Below are positions 33,537 to 46,289 of a stretch of DNA of 64,000 bases, piece after piece. The translations under genes and the position numbers were made by a program. Under the pieces are notes generated by a model. That model searched no databases and was not told the DNA's origin. It saw only the letters and a program-made list of their open reading frames with translations. Within the stretch, counting starts at the first letter, position 1. Every line of letters starts with the position of its first letter. Source of the stretch: Haemaphysalis longicornis (Eukaryota > Arthropoda > Arachnida > Ixodida > Ixodidae); the NCBI GenBank assembly GCA_013339765.2, contig CM023450.1, forward strand, positions 104,921,344 through 104,985,343, written 5' to 3'.

Positions 33537-35408
33537 GCCGATACCACTTCCACTCCGCATAGCAAGCGCCATGTAGGAAAGCTGCCACTTTAGCTACCTT
33601 CTCATATAGTGCATAACGACAGAAATGACGTGGGTTCCAGCGATTCCAGCAGTTTTGCTTGTACTCGCCTGTGAAGATCGATCTTTGCAAACGACACAAA
33701 ATTAGGTGGAGCACAGAATGTCGTATTGATTCATGAACATTATGGGCAGTATAATGGCTTGGTCATTTCTGAGACATCTTTGGCTCTTCCATTAGGAAAG
33801 CAGGGAGGTGCAAAAGGGGCACTTGCCCCTCCTCCCCCCCTCAATCTTTTTTTGCCCCCTTTGCCCCGTAACACCCCCCCCCCCCTCAAGCCACACCGGA
33901 ACAATTGCCCCCTTCCCCTCGCCTTCTCCGTTTCGCCCGCAATACGGTGGCTTATTTCCCCCCTCAAAACAAAATCGTACCGACGACCTTGACCGAGGCT
34001 GAAACTCATTTCCCCAAAACGCATTGTCCTGGTAATCCTATTATCGTGATGGTTATTCTTAATCTATACAGATCTCCGAGCTACTTTTGTGTAGAGTGAA
34101 CTCCGTTTATACACATGTTGCTTTAAAGAGGCCATGAAGACAAAATACTACTTTGTTATATTTGGAAGGCTAGCCTTTGGCAACTCACTCAGCTCTATTC
34201 CAGCCACGAAACACGCTTTTTAACAACAACAACAAAAAAACGCGAGAAAATTTAAGAAAACTCAATTTCGCGCTACAGTGACATAATATGGGCAGGAGTG
34301 ACGTAATATGTGCCAGGTCTAAAAACGTAGTTATCAGTGTTATCTACACGTTATAATTCAGGCAGTACGATGAAACAAAACTAGAGGACCCACTACACTC
34401 TCCAAGTAAGGTTTCTTGGCGGTGGCTTAGGCCGGTGGCCGCCAGTCGCGCAAACAAGATTGTGTTACGTCATAGAGAAATCACCTGAAAGTGGCAAGGG
34501 AGTCCCCACTGCTTCATATGTTTTCTGTGTACTATCTCTATCATTTGCGATCAAATTGGTATCATTGTTGTCAGGACAAAGCATATTTTTTTTAATCAAC
34601 CAAACTTGTATTCTCTCTTCGTGGCCTCTTTTAAAAAATGCGCGCCAATCGACCCTGTGAAGGTGGTTGGAAAGCGAAGCTGTAAACGACACCCGCAACG
34701 ATGACCCATGCGACGTAACTTAAATTCCCACCAAGAGTGAAACCAGAGGCAAGTGAAATGCACTTAACCACACCCTATTCTTTGCTAAGGTCAAATCAAT
34801 GCATGATCCATAAGTGGGGCTTGGTTGAGCGCATGAGTGGATACTCTTTTTTTATATAATGAAAGGAAGCTTCTTCTCCATCTCTGCCGCCACTGACGGA
34901 GGCGACGAGATCGGCGGCAGGGACAGAAGAGACGTGAGATGCCAAGCGTTGGTGCGAGCTTCTTTTAATTTTTACTAACTCCTAAAGCACGCGCAGTGCG
35001 CGCACGCTGGCCACTGCACGCAGCCGTGGGTGGAGGGCACAGCGGAGCGAGAGGTCGCGTAACGCTATCCGGTGGCATTCAGCGAGAACGCAGGGGGTAA
35101 ACCCACAGATGTGCTCGGTGAGCGCATCGTCTGTCTCCATCCGTCTCCACGTGGGCTCGTAGCTCAATCGGTAAGACAACGGGCTCTCGCTCCATTTCTC
35201 AATTCGTTCCAGGTTCGACTCCTGGCGATGCCAGTAACTTCTTTTATTTGCTCGCGGGACTTTTCTGTTGACACCAACGGTCGCGACAGAACCGTTGGGG
35301 TAGAGGTAAAAAGCTTCGCTTCAATATAGAAATATGCACATGCTTAATGATGCTTATAAGCTAAGGTTCCGTCTCCGAGGTTGAAATGCCTCTACTAACT
35401 GCGTGCAG
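33537..35408. other. Intron, no gene; C-rich tract and tRNA-like remnant
   Basis: Contains C-rich runs at 33820-33890 and a tRNA-like stretch at 35152-35233 (separate entry). No other features recognised. Confidence 0.4.
35152..35233 (+). tRNA. tRNA-like pseudogene or SINE head
   Basis: An A box (TAGCTCAATCGGTAAGA) and a perfect five-pair T arm (CCAGG TTCGACT CCTGG). The D stem GCTC/GGGC pairs with one G-T. The anticodon arm is disrupted by an insertion and the acceptor stem has mismatches (GGGCTCG against CGATGCC), so a working tRNA is unlikely. A T-rich tail follows, as in tRNA-derived retroposons. Confidence 0.45.
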
Positions 35409-35541
35409 GCCTTCAGTCCGGAGCGATTCGAGAAGAACACCATTGTGACGCTGGACCCGCACCTTCAGCTGCGCATGGGAGGCGACGGCGAGCTAAGCTT
35501 TCGCGACCAGAAGCTTGCGAACCTCATGTACTCCTGCCCTG
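35409..35541 (+). CDS. Astacin exon: end of catalytic domain
   Basis: Acceptor GCGTGCAG|GCC and donor TGCCCTG|GTACGT; starts phase 0, ends phase 1. The peptide has AFSPERFEKNTIVTLDP, then GDGELSFRDQKLANLMYSCP. This matches the family's C-terminal subdomain: the S-x-x-D segment leading into the helix N-x-L-Y-x-C, with the final disulfide cysteine. It joins the Met-turn exon in frame. Confidence 0.9.
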
Positions 35542-38500
35542 GTACGTCTCTCGGAAGAAAACGCCGCCATATTTGTCGCGATCCTGGCCGAACTCGCTTA
35601 TTAAGATGCTTCTTGCTTAGCCCACGGGAGAACAGGACGGGAGAACACAGGGCAAGCGTTCTTCTTCGATCCTCTTCTCTCGTGCGCTAAGCAATAACGT
35701 TTCACACCCAACCAACGAGCCCCCATCGTTGTTCTGGCTAAATATGCGAAATTGCCGTTTATTTTAAGGATATCTGCTAAATATTTTTTACATCGATCTT
35801 AGGTACTGTATATACAGGTGGCTGTGCCTTCTTCTTTCTCGTTGCGGATGGTATGAGCAGTAGTACATCCTCGTTAAGGGAGTGTTTGTTAGTGTAAGTG
35901 TGCCGTCGTTTATAACAATTGCGTCAGGTTTGAAGAAAAAAGCCGATGCGAAGGAAACATTACGGAAATATTGGATGACCTACAATCTGAACTAATGGAG
36001 TGCAAAGTCGCTCCGGTGTGGACTCCCCACTTGCGTTGGTTTTACCGGGGGTGTACCGGTCACGAACATCCTGTTGAACTGGTAGCGATGACTCAGTGTT
36101 ATAGCGGCACACACCTCCTGCAAAATTCCAGATGTGTAGCGGACGGCGACGCCTGGTCTCTCGCAATAGAAGTGCGAAGCCCTTAAAGAAACGAGGATGT
36201 CACTTGAGCTTAAACTCAAAATAGCGTTTTTTGCGTCGACGTTGCACTCTCTCACGCAGCCGTACTGTTTAGATGCATAAAACCTTAGCCACCGCGACTG
36301 GAACTGTTGTCATGAAGGGTGCGCACATCCCGAAAAAAGGAAGTAAAATAACGCGTACCCCGGAAAGTATGTGACATTTATTAGACGCTTTGCGTAAATG
36401 GAAGCGGAGGATTGGTTCGAAACGGGTAACCTATTACTATTAGGTACCACCTCGAACACAGGTTCTCGGATTTTTTTTTTCAGGCACCAATGGTGTTACG
36501 GATATTCGGCGTTCTGGCATAGCTTTGAGCAATTGAAAAAGGTCAACTTAAATGCGCTGGCTGTGGGGAAAAGCCGACTTTGTATTCGCGGCATGCGGCA
36601 AAGCAAGCTTATGAGCAAGAAGCAGCCCAAAAAACGACGATGCACAAGATGCAGCAGGCATAGACTCTGCGCTGGCTCAGACCTCACTAATATGCGCATA
36701 CAAACGACAGGAACTTTTGGCATACTAACCGTTAGGGTGTAATAAACTGGTAAGCTAACCCTGGCAAAAAAAAAAAAAAGAAAACCTTCGTGAAAGCGGA
36801 TTTAAAACTCAGTTGGCTAAATAACCGTAGGCTGCATAAAGAAATCACTTGGAAATCCTTGACTTACACTTGCACCTGTGCCGCTGACAGCCGCGCTGCC
36901 ATAACTAAGCCCCCCTAATGACTGGCTTGCGAGGCCACGTCCATTGCTCTGATTAACTTGCGACGATATATAGAGGGCGTCGCAACATTTTATTGCCAAA
37001 GCAATATTGGCCTAATCCAGCGAGTTTCGTCGTGCATGAAAGTGACACCGCGTGACTCGCTGCCGCAGTGAGTGCCGCCCATCTTTTTGCGGCGGCGTGG
37101 ACGAAGAGTGAGGAAGAGAGGAGGGCGGAATAGAGGAGGAGGGCGAGTGTAGCCGCGGCATAAAGCGAGCGTGGACGCTGGTCCATCTGTGCCGAAGATG
37201 TGTTGTCTGCGCGGTCCCAGAGACGAAAGCGGAAAGCTGCGTCGGACTATCCTGAAGACGTCGCTCAGCTTGCTGGTTAAAGCGGACTACTAGTGAGTAC
37301 GAGCGCGCAAAGCGGTAGGCAGAAACGAGTGAAGAACTGGAACTTCGTAGACCTAAGCGTCGGGAGAAGGATGCAGAAAGACGACAGCGGCGATCCTTAG
37401 AGGCGACGATGGACGCCTCGCCTCCGACTTCGACGACGGCTTCGGATATCGGTGAAACGACGGTAGTGAGTGCTTGCAGTGCGGAACGTTCGTCTAGCCA
37501 TATCGTTCGGTTGGCAAACTGTGGTGCGGGTGCTTTCGCTTGCATAACCGGCCTAGCCGAGCTAAGCCAGAGCCATTTTTTTAGCAAATATAAAATATAT
37601 ATCAGAAAACCACTAGTAAAGATATTATCAACGCGCTTAACTCGGTGAACAGACATTAAGGATAATTTAACAAAACTTGTTGGGGGGATAGTTGGTTCAC
37701 GATTCTTAAATATGTTTAGCGAAAAAACCAAAGGTGATACACAAGAAAGGAGACAGGAAAAGCGCTAACTTTCAAGTGAACTTTAATCACTGGCGGAGCC
37801 GGCAAATATAGAACATCTGGGGCATACGCAGCATGCGCCACAGTAGAGGGTACCCCAAGGAGCATATGTGTTCATCGAACGAAACGCTCGAAAAGAGACT
37901 TCTCTGATTTAAACAGGGACACCGACGCATCACTGATACAATTATCGCCTTTTTTTCCTGATATAAAATGCTTCCAACAGCTGCCGTGCTGCGCATCTCT
38001 GCTCCTACCCATAATCTTAATCTTCCCCAGAAGTGCTTCACACTCGCAGGCACCGCAATGCACGGGCAAATGCGCATTTCCTTTATTTTTTATCCACAAT
38101 TCATGTTCCCGTGCGGCCGGTCTGCCCAACCGAAAGTTTTTTGAGCGTGCCTATGAAAACGTTGCCTTCGTGGTGAACCGGTGCACCGCGACCGCCAGCT
38201 AGTTTAACAAGAAAAATGAAAACGTGGCGTTAAACAGTCGTGGACGATGACAAGATAGGACGCATACAAGCGCCCGTATCTGCCGTATCTTGTCTTCGTC
38301 GAAGTACCTTGGAAGTACGTTTTGTTTCTTCTTTTCGTCGGCTACAAATTTCGCGGCGGCATATTACCCTGCTCAGTCATACGTCCTTCGACTGCGGCAT
38401 GAGCAACGTCAGGTGCGATCACGCATTGCCTGCTGTTTCACTGAACACGGCTACCACAGAAACGGGAGGATTTCGGCTTCCTTGTAGCTCGTAAACGTGT

Positions 38501-39142
38501 GAATGCATAGTGAAGAAAGCAAATCCCAAAAACCGCTTAAGAATCCAGTTGTCATGCCAAGCCCAAGCCAAAAAGGATGTATTCCCATGAACCCCCATGA
38601 CGACATGGCTTACGGGCGCAGTTTCCTCTCTTACCACATTCCGCATTTAAGTGGAATTTGATAAACCATGCCTACAGCGCAATCCACCAAAAAATTAAGG
38701 TCTTTCGTTTTCGCGCTAAGCACATTTAATAGACATTTAGGAGAATGGCACGCCCACAGTGCGGTACTAACCCTTGACCTTATATTTTCATTACAATTCC
38801 ACGCGCAAGTATGCATGCTCTATTTCACAGTGTTGGTGGTGTTGCGAACAGTAAACCCAAAAAGGATGGTATAAACTAGTAGTGAGTGCTTTCATTATGC
38901 AAACGTGCTCGGCATTGGCTGTATGCTCACATCACTCCAAGGCAATCCAGTGTTTCAGCTTTACCACGACGCATTCGATTGACCACTACATAAAATCAAC
39001 AATAAAATTTCGGCGAATGAAGCTGCTGAGCGCACGATTTTACTCAAAAGTTCTATCTGCGCTGGGGCCTCACGCGTTGCAGGCAAGGCGTTCGGTATTG
39101 CGCAATATGCTACAGCGCAGATAAAATTTTTGGGGGTCAGAT
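35542..39142. other. Large intron, no recognised gene
   Basis: Contains an A-run at 36766-36779 and several longest frames (36398-36742; 37012-37731 minus) without domains. The minus frame near 37787-38077 is bordered by AGGAAAAGCGCTAACTTTC-like sequence, which may belong to a decayed retroelement; I cannot name it. Confidence 0.35.
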
Positions 39143-39362
39143 TAGCGCCACTAAATAAGCTACGCGTAAGTGTAACGACACTGACGCACGGCGGCAGCCA
39201 TTTTCGTGCCTGACGCCAGGGTGGTGACGGGCGGAATTGGTCCGGGCGCCGCTTGGCAGCCATGACAGCTGTGTTTACTTTTCGAAGATTTAGAGACAGC
39301 GCGCCGTTGCATGCGATAGGGAGAGGCTCGGTTTCGCTAGCCTAGCTTATTTAGTGGCCCTT
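39143..39362. mobile_element. Second member of the TAGCG MITE family, diverged
   Basis: Left end TAGCGCCACTAAATAAGCTACGC; right end CTTATTTAGTGGCCC, the complement of the left with a damaged terminus. The ends match those of the element at 32002-32343 (TAGCGTCACTAAATAA). A matching flanking duplication is not visible. A further partial end (GCTAATTAAGCTACGC) lies at about 39378. Confidence 0.6.
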
Positions 39363-39921
39363 GGTTATGGTAGAGCCGCTAATTAAGCTACGCTTTTTAA
39401 AGAGGCTATAAATTACGCTAAGCCACTGTCGTTCTCTGCCAGCGGGAAGCGATGCAGCCGTTTTCCACCTTCCCGTCGGTTGAAACAGCCCAGTTCAGAG
39501 CAGCACGGCATCGCTACTCTGTCTGGGGGCTTAAAAACTCCCTCTCAACGTGTCATACAGCCGCACTGCGCTCCGAAAATCACGACTTATCGAAGAGCGC
39601 GCGCGCGGCAACACAGAGGCACCAAAATGTCAGCGCCCATGGGTCTTCCCGGGGTAAACAAATTTCACGTTACGCGGTTCGACCAATGGCCGCTGTCGGC
39701 GGCATACAACAATGACAGAAAAGAGTGCCGATACTCTGAAACCTGATCTAGTGGCTCTAGGTCAGATGGTATGCGTGTAGCTCTCATTCGCCGAATTTGC
39801 TTTGTTTGCACCATGGAATGATCACTCGAGTGCGTTTCGGCGAAGCTGAATTACTATACTGCCTTAGAGTATTCTGTGCTGTGTCACCTAGTACATGCGA
39901 CGGAGTTTCCGTGACACGCAG

Positions 39922-40071
39922 ACCTATGCTCGAACCGGCGAAGCACGCGGTGCGAGAACGACGGCTTCCTGCTGCGGCCCAAAGACGGAGCTGAGGATGA
40001 CCCCTGCCAGTGCGTTTGCCCGCCGAACACGTCGGGGGAAAACTGCGAGCAGCTCGGCGGAACCTACTACG
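39922..40071 (+). CDS. EGF-like cysteine-rich exon of the astacin gene
   Basis: Acceptor GACACGCAG|ACCTATGC and donor TACTACG|GTGGGT; phase 1 in and 1 out, agreeing with both neighbours. The peptide has LCSNRRSTRCENDGFLL, then DDPCQCVCPPNTSGENC, giving the Cys spacing of an EGF-like module (C-x7-C, C-x-C-x-C, G-x-x-C). Such modules link catalytic and CUB domains in tolloid/BP10-like astacins and blastula proteases. A nearer AG at 39936 would put the exon out of phase, so I preferred the upstream acceptor. Confidence 0.8.
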
Positions 40072-40377
40072 GTGGGTCATCGTTGGCGCTGGGGGGACGG
40101 GGGCGCTTCGGAGCAAATTAAGCCATCATGGTAAAGTCGACCACTCTGTTCCCGCACCCGCATTTCATTACGACTGACCTCCGACGTGACTGGAACAGGG
40201 CCACGTAGTGAAACAACTCCACTAACAAACGTGGATGTGGGAAATCAATCATTTTAGAACCACAGAGAATTCAATGCAGCTTAATCCATATTTTGTAGGA
40301 ATTGCTGGTGATAACGCGACCATAGTCGATTGTTGGTGCGGAGACGCATACGCGCACGCACACCAACTACGCTTTTT

Positions 40378-40743
40378 ATATACACATACATGCATACATA
40401 CATACATACATACATACATACATACATACATACTCACATACATACATACATACTCACATACACACACATTCATACACACATACACACACATTCATACACA
40501 CATACATATACGCATACATGCATACATACATACATACATACTCACATACACACACATTCATACACACATACATATATGCATACATACATATATGCATACA
40601 TACATACATATATACATACCTACATACATACATACATACCTACATACATACATGCATGCATACATACATACATATATACATACCTACATACATACATACC
40701 TACATACATACATACATACATACACATACATACATACATCCAC
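40378..40743 (+). repeat. (ACAT)n microsatellite
   Basis: About 365 bases of ACAT/ACAC tetranucleotides. The resulting Tyr-Ile-His-Thr frames are artefacts. Confidence 0.95.
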
Positions 40744-40839
40744 ACAGTCATGGACGAATGAAATGTGAACGCGAAAATAGCATCCAGAACACGCAAAATT
40801 GAAGAATGCTGTTTTTAGAGGTCTAATAACGGTGCGCTG

Positions 40840-42526
40840 TTAAAGGGACACTGAAGTGAATTTGTCAAGCTCCCGTTTTTGCTTGCACTGCGTAGACTGG
40901 CTCAAATTAGCACACTTTTCATCGTTTATCCGGTTGACAAATCGGTAATTATTTTATAAAGCGCGAAAGAAGAAAAACTACCATGCGCGGTTTGCGGCGG
41001 CCGCACCAACTAAGGCTGTGACGTTGAGAGGAGGGGCGCCGTTGTTGGGCGAATGCCAAGGTTAGCAATCACACAAGTTTCGGTTTCGGTTTCGGTTCTG
41101 TAAAACATAACCAATGGCTTTGTTGGATGGGCATTCTCAATATCTCAGTAATCATCGTACCGCGCTTCTGCCATGTTGTCGGCTGTAAAATGCACAAGAT
41201 GAGCCTCCCAGGACGGCTTGTAGTCGTAGCATTCACTAGCCGAGATCTACGCAGTGCATGAACGCCCTCCGCGTACCCGCAGACGCCCAAATGTCATGCG
41301 CTTTTCCCCCATATTTGGAGCTTGCCTCCCTCATGCCTGTATCGTAAAAAGCGTGTTCGCACCAGGCCAAGGGTCTGTTCATTCTGGCCTGTGCCCGCTG
41401 CCTGCAAGCAGTCGGTGCTTATGGCAACAGCACGCCAACGAGAACTCGCTAGCGCGCCAGTGCCAGCCTGCGCGCGTTTTGTAAACTAGTTCGTGTAGCC
41501 ATGAACGTTGCGGCCCCAAAAAAGGTGAACTCAATATAGAAAACATCGGCGGAAAACAAAAAAGTTAACTTACAAAAAAGAAAAGCACGTACCCGCGGGG
41601 ATTCGAACTCATGACTCGCAAAACATTTGCGGTGAGTTCCTAGCGCCCCAGACTGCTAGGCCACGGAGCGGGACGCGCATGCCTTGCTAATATAGGGTAT
41701 ATATTGCACAACCGGTTTACATTTTTATTTAGTTTTGGCATTTCAAGCCGCTTAGGTGACTATTTGTTGTACTGCGATCGTGCAGTAAGCGTCGCCCGAG
41801 TTTCCACAGTAGCTCACGTCTAGCAATTGCATTTCGTAGACGGAAAAGCGTTCGCAGATGCGTAGTCGTGCTGCTGACCGCTGTGCTTGTTCGCCCAGCG
41901 CAAAAAAGTGCTTCCCGCGCCCTAGTTTTACGCTGTACGGTAAAAATATCAGTTGATTTTATTTGCTTAGTACCTATATTGACTTCGCTGACTCTTCTCC
42001 CGCCTTCAAGAGGCCTTATATTTTCCTACTGGCGTACCAGTCAGCGAAGCGTCGCATGTGCAGCGCTTGTGTGAAGCGACCTTGACTTGGAGCTAGATAC
42101 AGTGTACAAACTAACCAAGTAAAGAAAGGCACATTCTTTCATTCACAAACGTGTCCTGGCTTCGTTTCAACTAAGCGAACGAATTGCGACCAAGCAATTT
42201 TTTTTTAACCTCCTTGATTGCGACGACCCGCCGGCGGCCGGCGGACGAAACGCTGGGCCGACTGACTCTGTCGGCCGGGGAGCCGTGCAGTAAGCGCAGC
42301 CGTGGCGCAGCCAATTGCCAGCTCATCCCCTCCTTACGTCACACGAAAACGCCACAGAAAATGGGCGAGCGTAAAGAGAGGAGGACAGCGTTTTCGAATT
42401 AGTTTTTCTACTAAATAAAATCGCGTAAACGCGCCTAGAGTGGTCGAAACATGGCCTGGGGACTCCGGACTACAATTTGCGCTAGTAATCCCGCAATGTT
42501 TACATATCACTTCAGTGTCCCTTTAA
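40840..42526. mobile_element. TTAA-flanked DNA element (piggyBac/Kolobok-type ends)
   Basis: TTAA at 40840-40843 and 42523-42526 flank an element of 1,679 bases with inverted ends AGGGACACTGAAGTGA (16 bases, perfect). TTAA duplication is used by piggyBac and Kolobok elements; the AGGGACACT end is the clue I have and does not settle which. No transposase was recognised, so it is non-autonomous. It contains a tRNA-like sequence at 41592-41678. Confidence 0.78.
41592..41678 (-). tRNA. tRNA-like sequence with long variable region (pseudogene)
   Basis: Minus strand has an A box TGGCCTAGCAGTCTGG and a B box GTTCGAATCC, with CCCGC/GCGGG able to pair as an acceptor-like stem. Length (over 80 bases) and spacing suggest a Leu/Ser-type ancestor. 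The T stem does not pair, so a working tRNA is unlikely. Lies inside the TTAA element. Confidence 0.45.
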
Positions 42527-42699
42527 TATATTTGGAAAGTCCCATCATCCCAACTTTGTTTTTGTAACAAAGCCACGCGTCATTTTGACTTGCATGGAAA
42601 GAAATTGCGCTATTTGTGTGTTCTGGTTCGTATTTTCGTGTTCGCGTTTCATTTGTCCATGACTTACAAACATGTGTGCGTGTGTGTGTGCGTGCTTGT

Positions 42700-42941
42700 T
42701 GATTTGATTGATTGTTAGAGTTTAACGCGCCGACGCAACGCAGGCGATGAGGCGCGCCGTAGTGGAGGGCTCCGGATTAATTTTGACCACCTGGGGATCT
42801 TTAACGTGCGCCAAAATCTCGTACACACGGGCGTTTTTGCTTTTCGCCTCCATCAGAAAAGCCGCCGCCGCGGCCGGGAATCGAACCCGCGAACTCGTGC
42901 TCAGCAGCGCAACGCCTTAGCCACTGAGCCACCGCGGCGGG
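42700..42941 (-). mobile_element. Ruka-like SINE in a GT microsatellite, 13-bp target duplication
   Basis: A full-length minus copy with B-box GGTTCGATTCC-type core (complement GGGAATCGAACCCGCG), the CGCCTCCATCAGAAAAGC and TTTAACGTGCGCC landmarks, and a short ATCAATCAAATCAA tail. TGTGCGTGCTTGT occurs at 42687-42699 and 42942-42954. This is one of the least diverged copies. Confidence 0.88.
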
Positions 42942-42954
42942 TGTGCGTGCTTGT

Positions 42955-43430
42955 GAGTGTGTGTGTGCATGTGTACGTGGGTGTGTGTATGTGTGTGTGT
43001 GTACGTGTGCGTGCGAGTGTATGTGTATGTGCATGTGTGTGCGTGCGCGTGGGTTCGCGCACGTGTGTGTGTACATTTGTGTGCGTGTGTGTGAGTGTTT
43101 GTGTGTGCATGTGAGTGCGTGTGTGTCTGCGCATGTGTGTGTGCGTGCGTGTGTGTGCGTGCATGTGTGTGCGTGTGTATGTGCATGTGTGTGCGTGTGT
43201 GTGTTTGCGTGTGTGTATGTGTGTATGAGTGTGCGCGTGCATGTGTGCGTGCGTGAGTGTGTGTGCGTGAGTGTGTGTGTGCGTGTGAGTATGCATGTGT
43301 GTGTGCGTGCATGCGTATGTCCGTGTGTGCGTGCGTGCGTGCGTGTGTGTGAGTGTGTGTGTGTATGTGTGAGTGTGTGTGTGTGTGAGTGTGTGCGCGT
43401 GCTCGCGCGTGTGTGTGTGCGTGTGTTAAC
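42955..43430 (+). repeat. (GT)n-rich microsatellite
   Basis: Nearly 500 bases of GT with GC/GA interruptions, continuing the repeat left of the SINE. Confidence 0.95.
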
Positions 43431-44096
<666 letters not shown>

Positions 44097-44108
44097 AGGG
44101 CGCGCATT

Positions 44109-44385
44109 CAATCAAGAAAGCCAAGGAAAGCAAAGGGGAAAATTATAGGTCATTTTATTGTAATTGAAACAGATAGTTTTGTGAAAGAAATAAGCAAAAT
44201 GGAGAAAAATATGCCCGCCGGGTGGGATCTGAACTCACGACCTCCAGAATACGCGTCTGGTGCGATGGGCACTATCCTGCCGGCGGGGTTGTGCTCCCCA
44301 CCACTTGCTCGAGTATTTGTGTTACGGTCAGGGAATAAAATGACATACCAATTTCCCCCTTCGCTTTCCTTGGCTTTTTTGACTG
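44109..44385. mobile_element. Long-inverted-repeat element with tRNA-like core
   Basis: Inverted arms of about 50 bases: left CAATCAAGAAAGCCAAGGAA..., right complement CAGTCAAAAAAGCCAAGGAA..., both continuing through GGGGRAAATT and GTCATTTTATT. The core at 44215-44300 (minus) has a B-box-like GAGTTCAGATCCC and looks tRNA-derived. No target duplication identified. Confidence 0.65.
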
Positions 44386-45036
44386 CCTACGCATATTTCA
44401 ATGAGTCCCTCATTTCCCATTCTGGCTCGCTATATATGTATAAAGAATTCAGTCAGATTCAAGCATTGATGCAAAATTAGCTTTGCAACGAAGCACGTCG
44501 ATTTTTCTGTATTTGCACAATATGCGTACGGACGAAAAAAAACCGCTACGGGTTTGTAATTTCCGAAAGCAACCATGCCATTAAAACAATGCTTCACACC
44601 AAGAAAATAAATAATAGCGAAAAGCAGGCTTTATAAAGGATGACAAGGAGCTGCTGAACGTATACCAAAACCGAATTCTACGAAAGCGTTTCAACTCGTA
44701 GAACTTGTCATAAATAGAACGTTAACAAAACCCAAGTTCTGGGAGACCACCTAAGAAACGACGTGTTATATGATGTCAGAAAATTGATGCCAAAACATCG
44801 TGCTGTTCGTGGCATTGTACCTTAAATGTCACTACATGGCAGATGGCAGCAGAAGTTCACATCGTGTGTTCAGCATCGCAGCATCGAGATTGAGAATCGC
44901 GCACGTGGCCTCTTGTGTTACAGAAAGGGGGGATAAAGTGGATTCAATTCGCTTAGACAATCTGCCGCACACCCGGAATCGCGCCAGTCGGAGTAATCGC
45001 TCGTGTATTTTTTTGTCGCCAACTATACCGCCGCAG
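44386..45036. other. Intron DNA without recognised features
   Basis: AT-rich; no coding before the CUB exon acceptor. Confidence 0.45.
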
Positions 45037-45143
45037 GTCAGCCCAAGTGTGGAGGCAACGTGACTGAAGCCGGCGCAGTTATCGAGTCACCTGGATTCCC
45101 CGCCAGGGACGTCCACTACGATGGATGCACGTGGTGGATCCAG
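45037..45143 (+). CDS. CUB domain exon 1
   Basis: Acceptor CCGCCGCAG|GTCAGCC and donor ATCCAG|GTATCG; phase 1 in, phase 0 out. The peptide CGGNVTEAGAVIESPGFPA is the canonical CUB start (Cys-Gly-Gly ... SPGFP). YDGCTWWIQ follows, with the second Cys and the paired Trp-x-Ile. CUB domains mediate protein-protein or substrate contacts outside the cell. Confidence 0.9.
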
Positions 45144-45769
45144 GTATCGGATCGAGTTATTAGATGCGCCGACGATAAACGGGTGCACCTATGACTGGAA
45201 CGATGACCTTGAAGCTTAGTAGGAGTTATGAGCGAACCACGTGTGTGGAAAACGACGCGTTTTTTTTTTTTTTTAACACGAAAGTGTTGTATGGGTGACC
45301 GGTAAAAAAATTGAAGCCGTTCCACTCAACGTGAAAGCTGTCGTAAATGCAGAGCAGTGATTCGCCATAACGGCCTGTGGCACCGTTATCCGCTTACTGC
45401 TACTACCCATCACGCTCTTCGCCTCCCTGTCTCACTTCTCTCTTGATGAATTGAACGGAGGTTTGTCCAAAGCAGTTCAAATTTCCCGCCTTCGCAGTGC
45501 TCGCGCGCCCCCTGCCTGGAACGAACAGCGCGAGCGGTTCTCGCACGTGCCGGCACCTTACTGCGCAGTCCACAACGCGTTGTTTTCGGCGGTCCCATCT
45601 CCCCGCAAAGGGGACTCGAGTAAATGCGTCGCATAGGGAGTGGGTGTATTGCGTTAACGTTTAGTGTTTGGGGAGTTGGTGGTAGTGAATGCGTTGTATC
45701 AGCAGCTTCTTGACGTAGTTTGAATGAGTCAAGGATATAAGGCGCGTTCGTAGCCTCCCATTCTGTGTC

Positions 45770-45850
45770 GGCTTTGCGGCGCAGTGAGTAGAGCACCATG
45801 TACATTGCGTTCCACCCGCAGGGTCGAGGGATCGAAACCAGGCGCCGGAT
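45770..45850 (+). mobile_element. tRNA-like SINE head
   Basis: A-box-like GCGCAGTGAGTAGAGCACC and B-box-like GGGATCGAAACC at tRNA spacing, followed by a T-rich segment. Too diverged to be a functional tRNA. Confidence 0.4.
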
Positions 45851-46289
45851 AGCATTTTTTTTATATAGTGTAGGGGGAGGGGTGCGGACAACGACGGTGC
45901 GGACTACGACGGACGTCAACGCGGGTGACATCATGAGTTACTGAAATGCTCTGCATGTAAAAGCGCAAATGTTGACGGGTACGTCGTCTGCTCCCACGAC
46001 TTCCGGTTGAGATCTCTCATGCACTCCCATATGCCGGCGGCTTTCAGGCGCGTGTGTGCGTATTGTTCATTTGTCACAGGGCGCTTACCTGTCAGATAAA
46101 CCCCTAGTACGGTCAATCATTGTTATTTATGGAATTCCCGATGGATGGGCGTTTTTTCCCCCGGTGGAAACAGATAAACAACAAGCCGACGGCGTAAGGG
46201 ACGCCAGGAGACGTGCCAGGAGAGCTCCCGAACCGGAAGTGGCGGCACTCCGCGGGAGAAAACAATGTACCCATGAGCCTTTGCGCTTT

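Larger units (their letters stand above)
40747..42663. mobile_element. Foldback unit bordered by microsatellites
   Basis: Inverted repeats of about 55 bases: left GTCATGGACGAATGAAATGT at 40747, right complement GTCATGGACAAATGAAACGC ending at 42663. Similarity continues through GAAAATA...CCAGAACAC. Both ends abut CA-type repeats in the same relative orientation ((ACAT)n left, (GT)n right). It encloses the TTAA-flanked element below. Confidence 0.65.

Noticed and set aside
35152..35233. Functional tRNA gene
   Set aside because: Good T arm and A/B boxes, but the acceptor stem is mismatched and the anticodon arm disrupted; kept only as tRNA-like.
37012..37731. 239-residue minus-strand frame
   Set aside because: Ser/Arg-rich composition without domain, and no supporting splice or start context; probably chance in GC-rich DNA.
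39355..39370. Target duplication for the second MITE
   Set aside because: Flanks GGTCAGAT and GGTTATGG agree at only about half of the positions.
40235..40802. Tyr-Ile-His-Thr repeat protein
   Set aside because: Translation of the (ACAT)n microsatellite in three frames; no start context or flanking coding.
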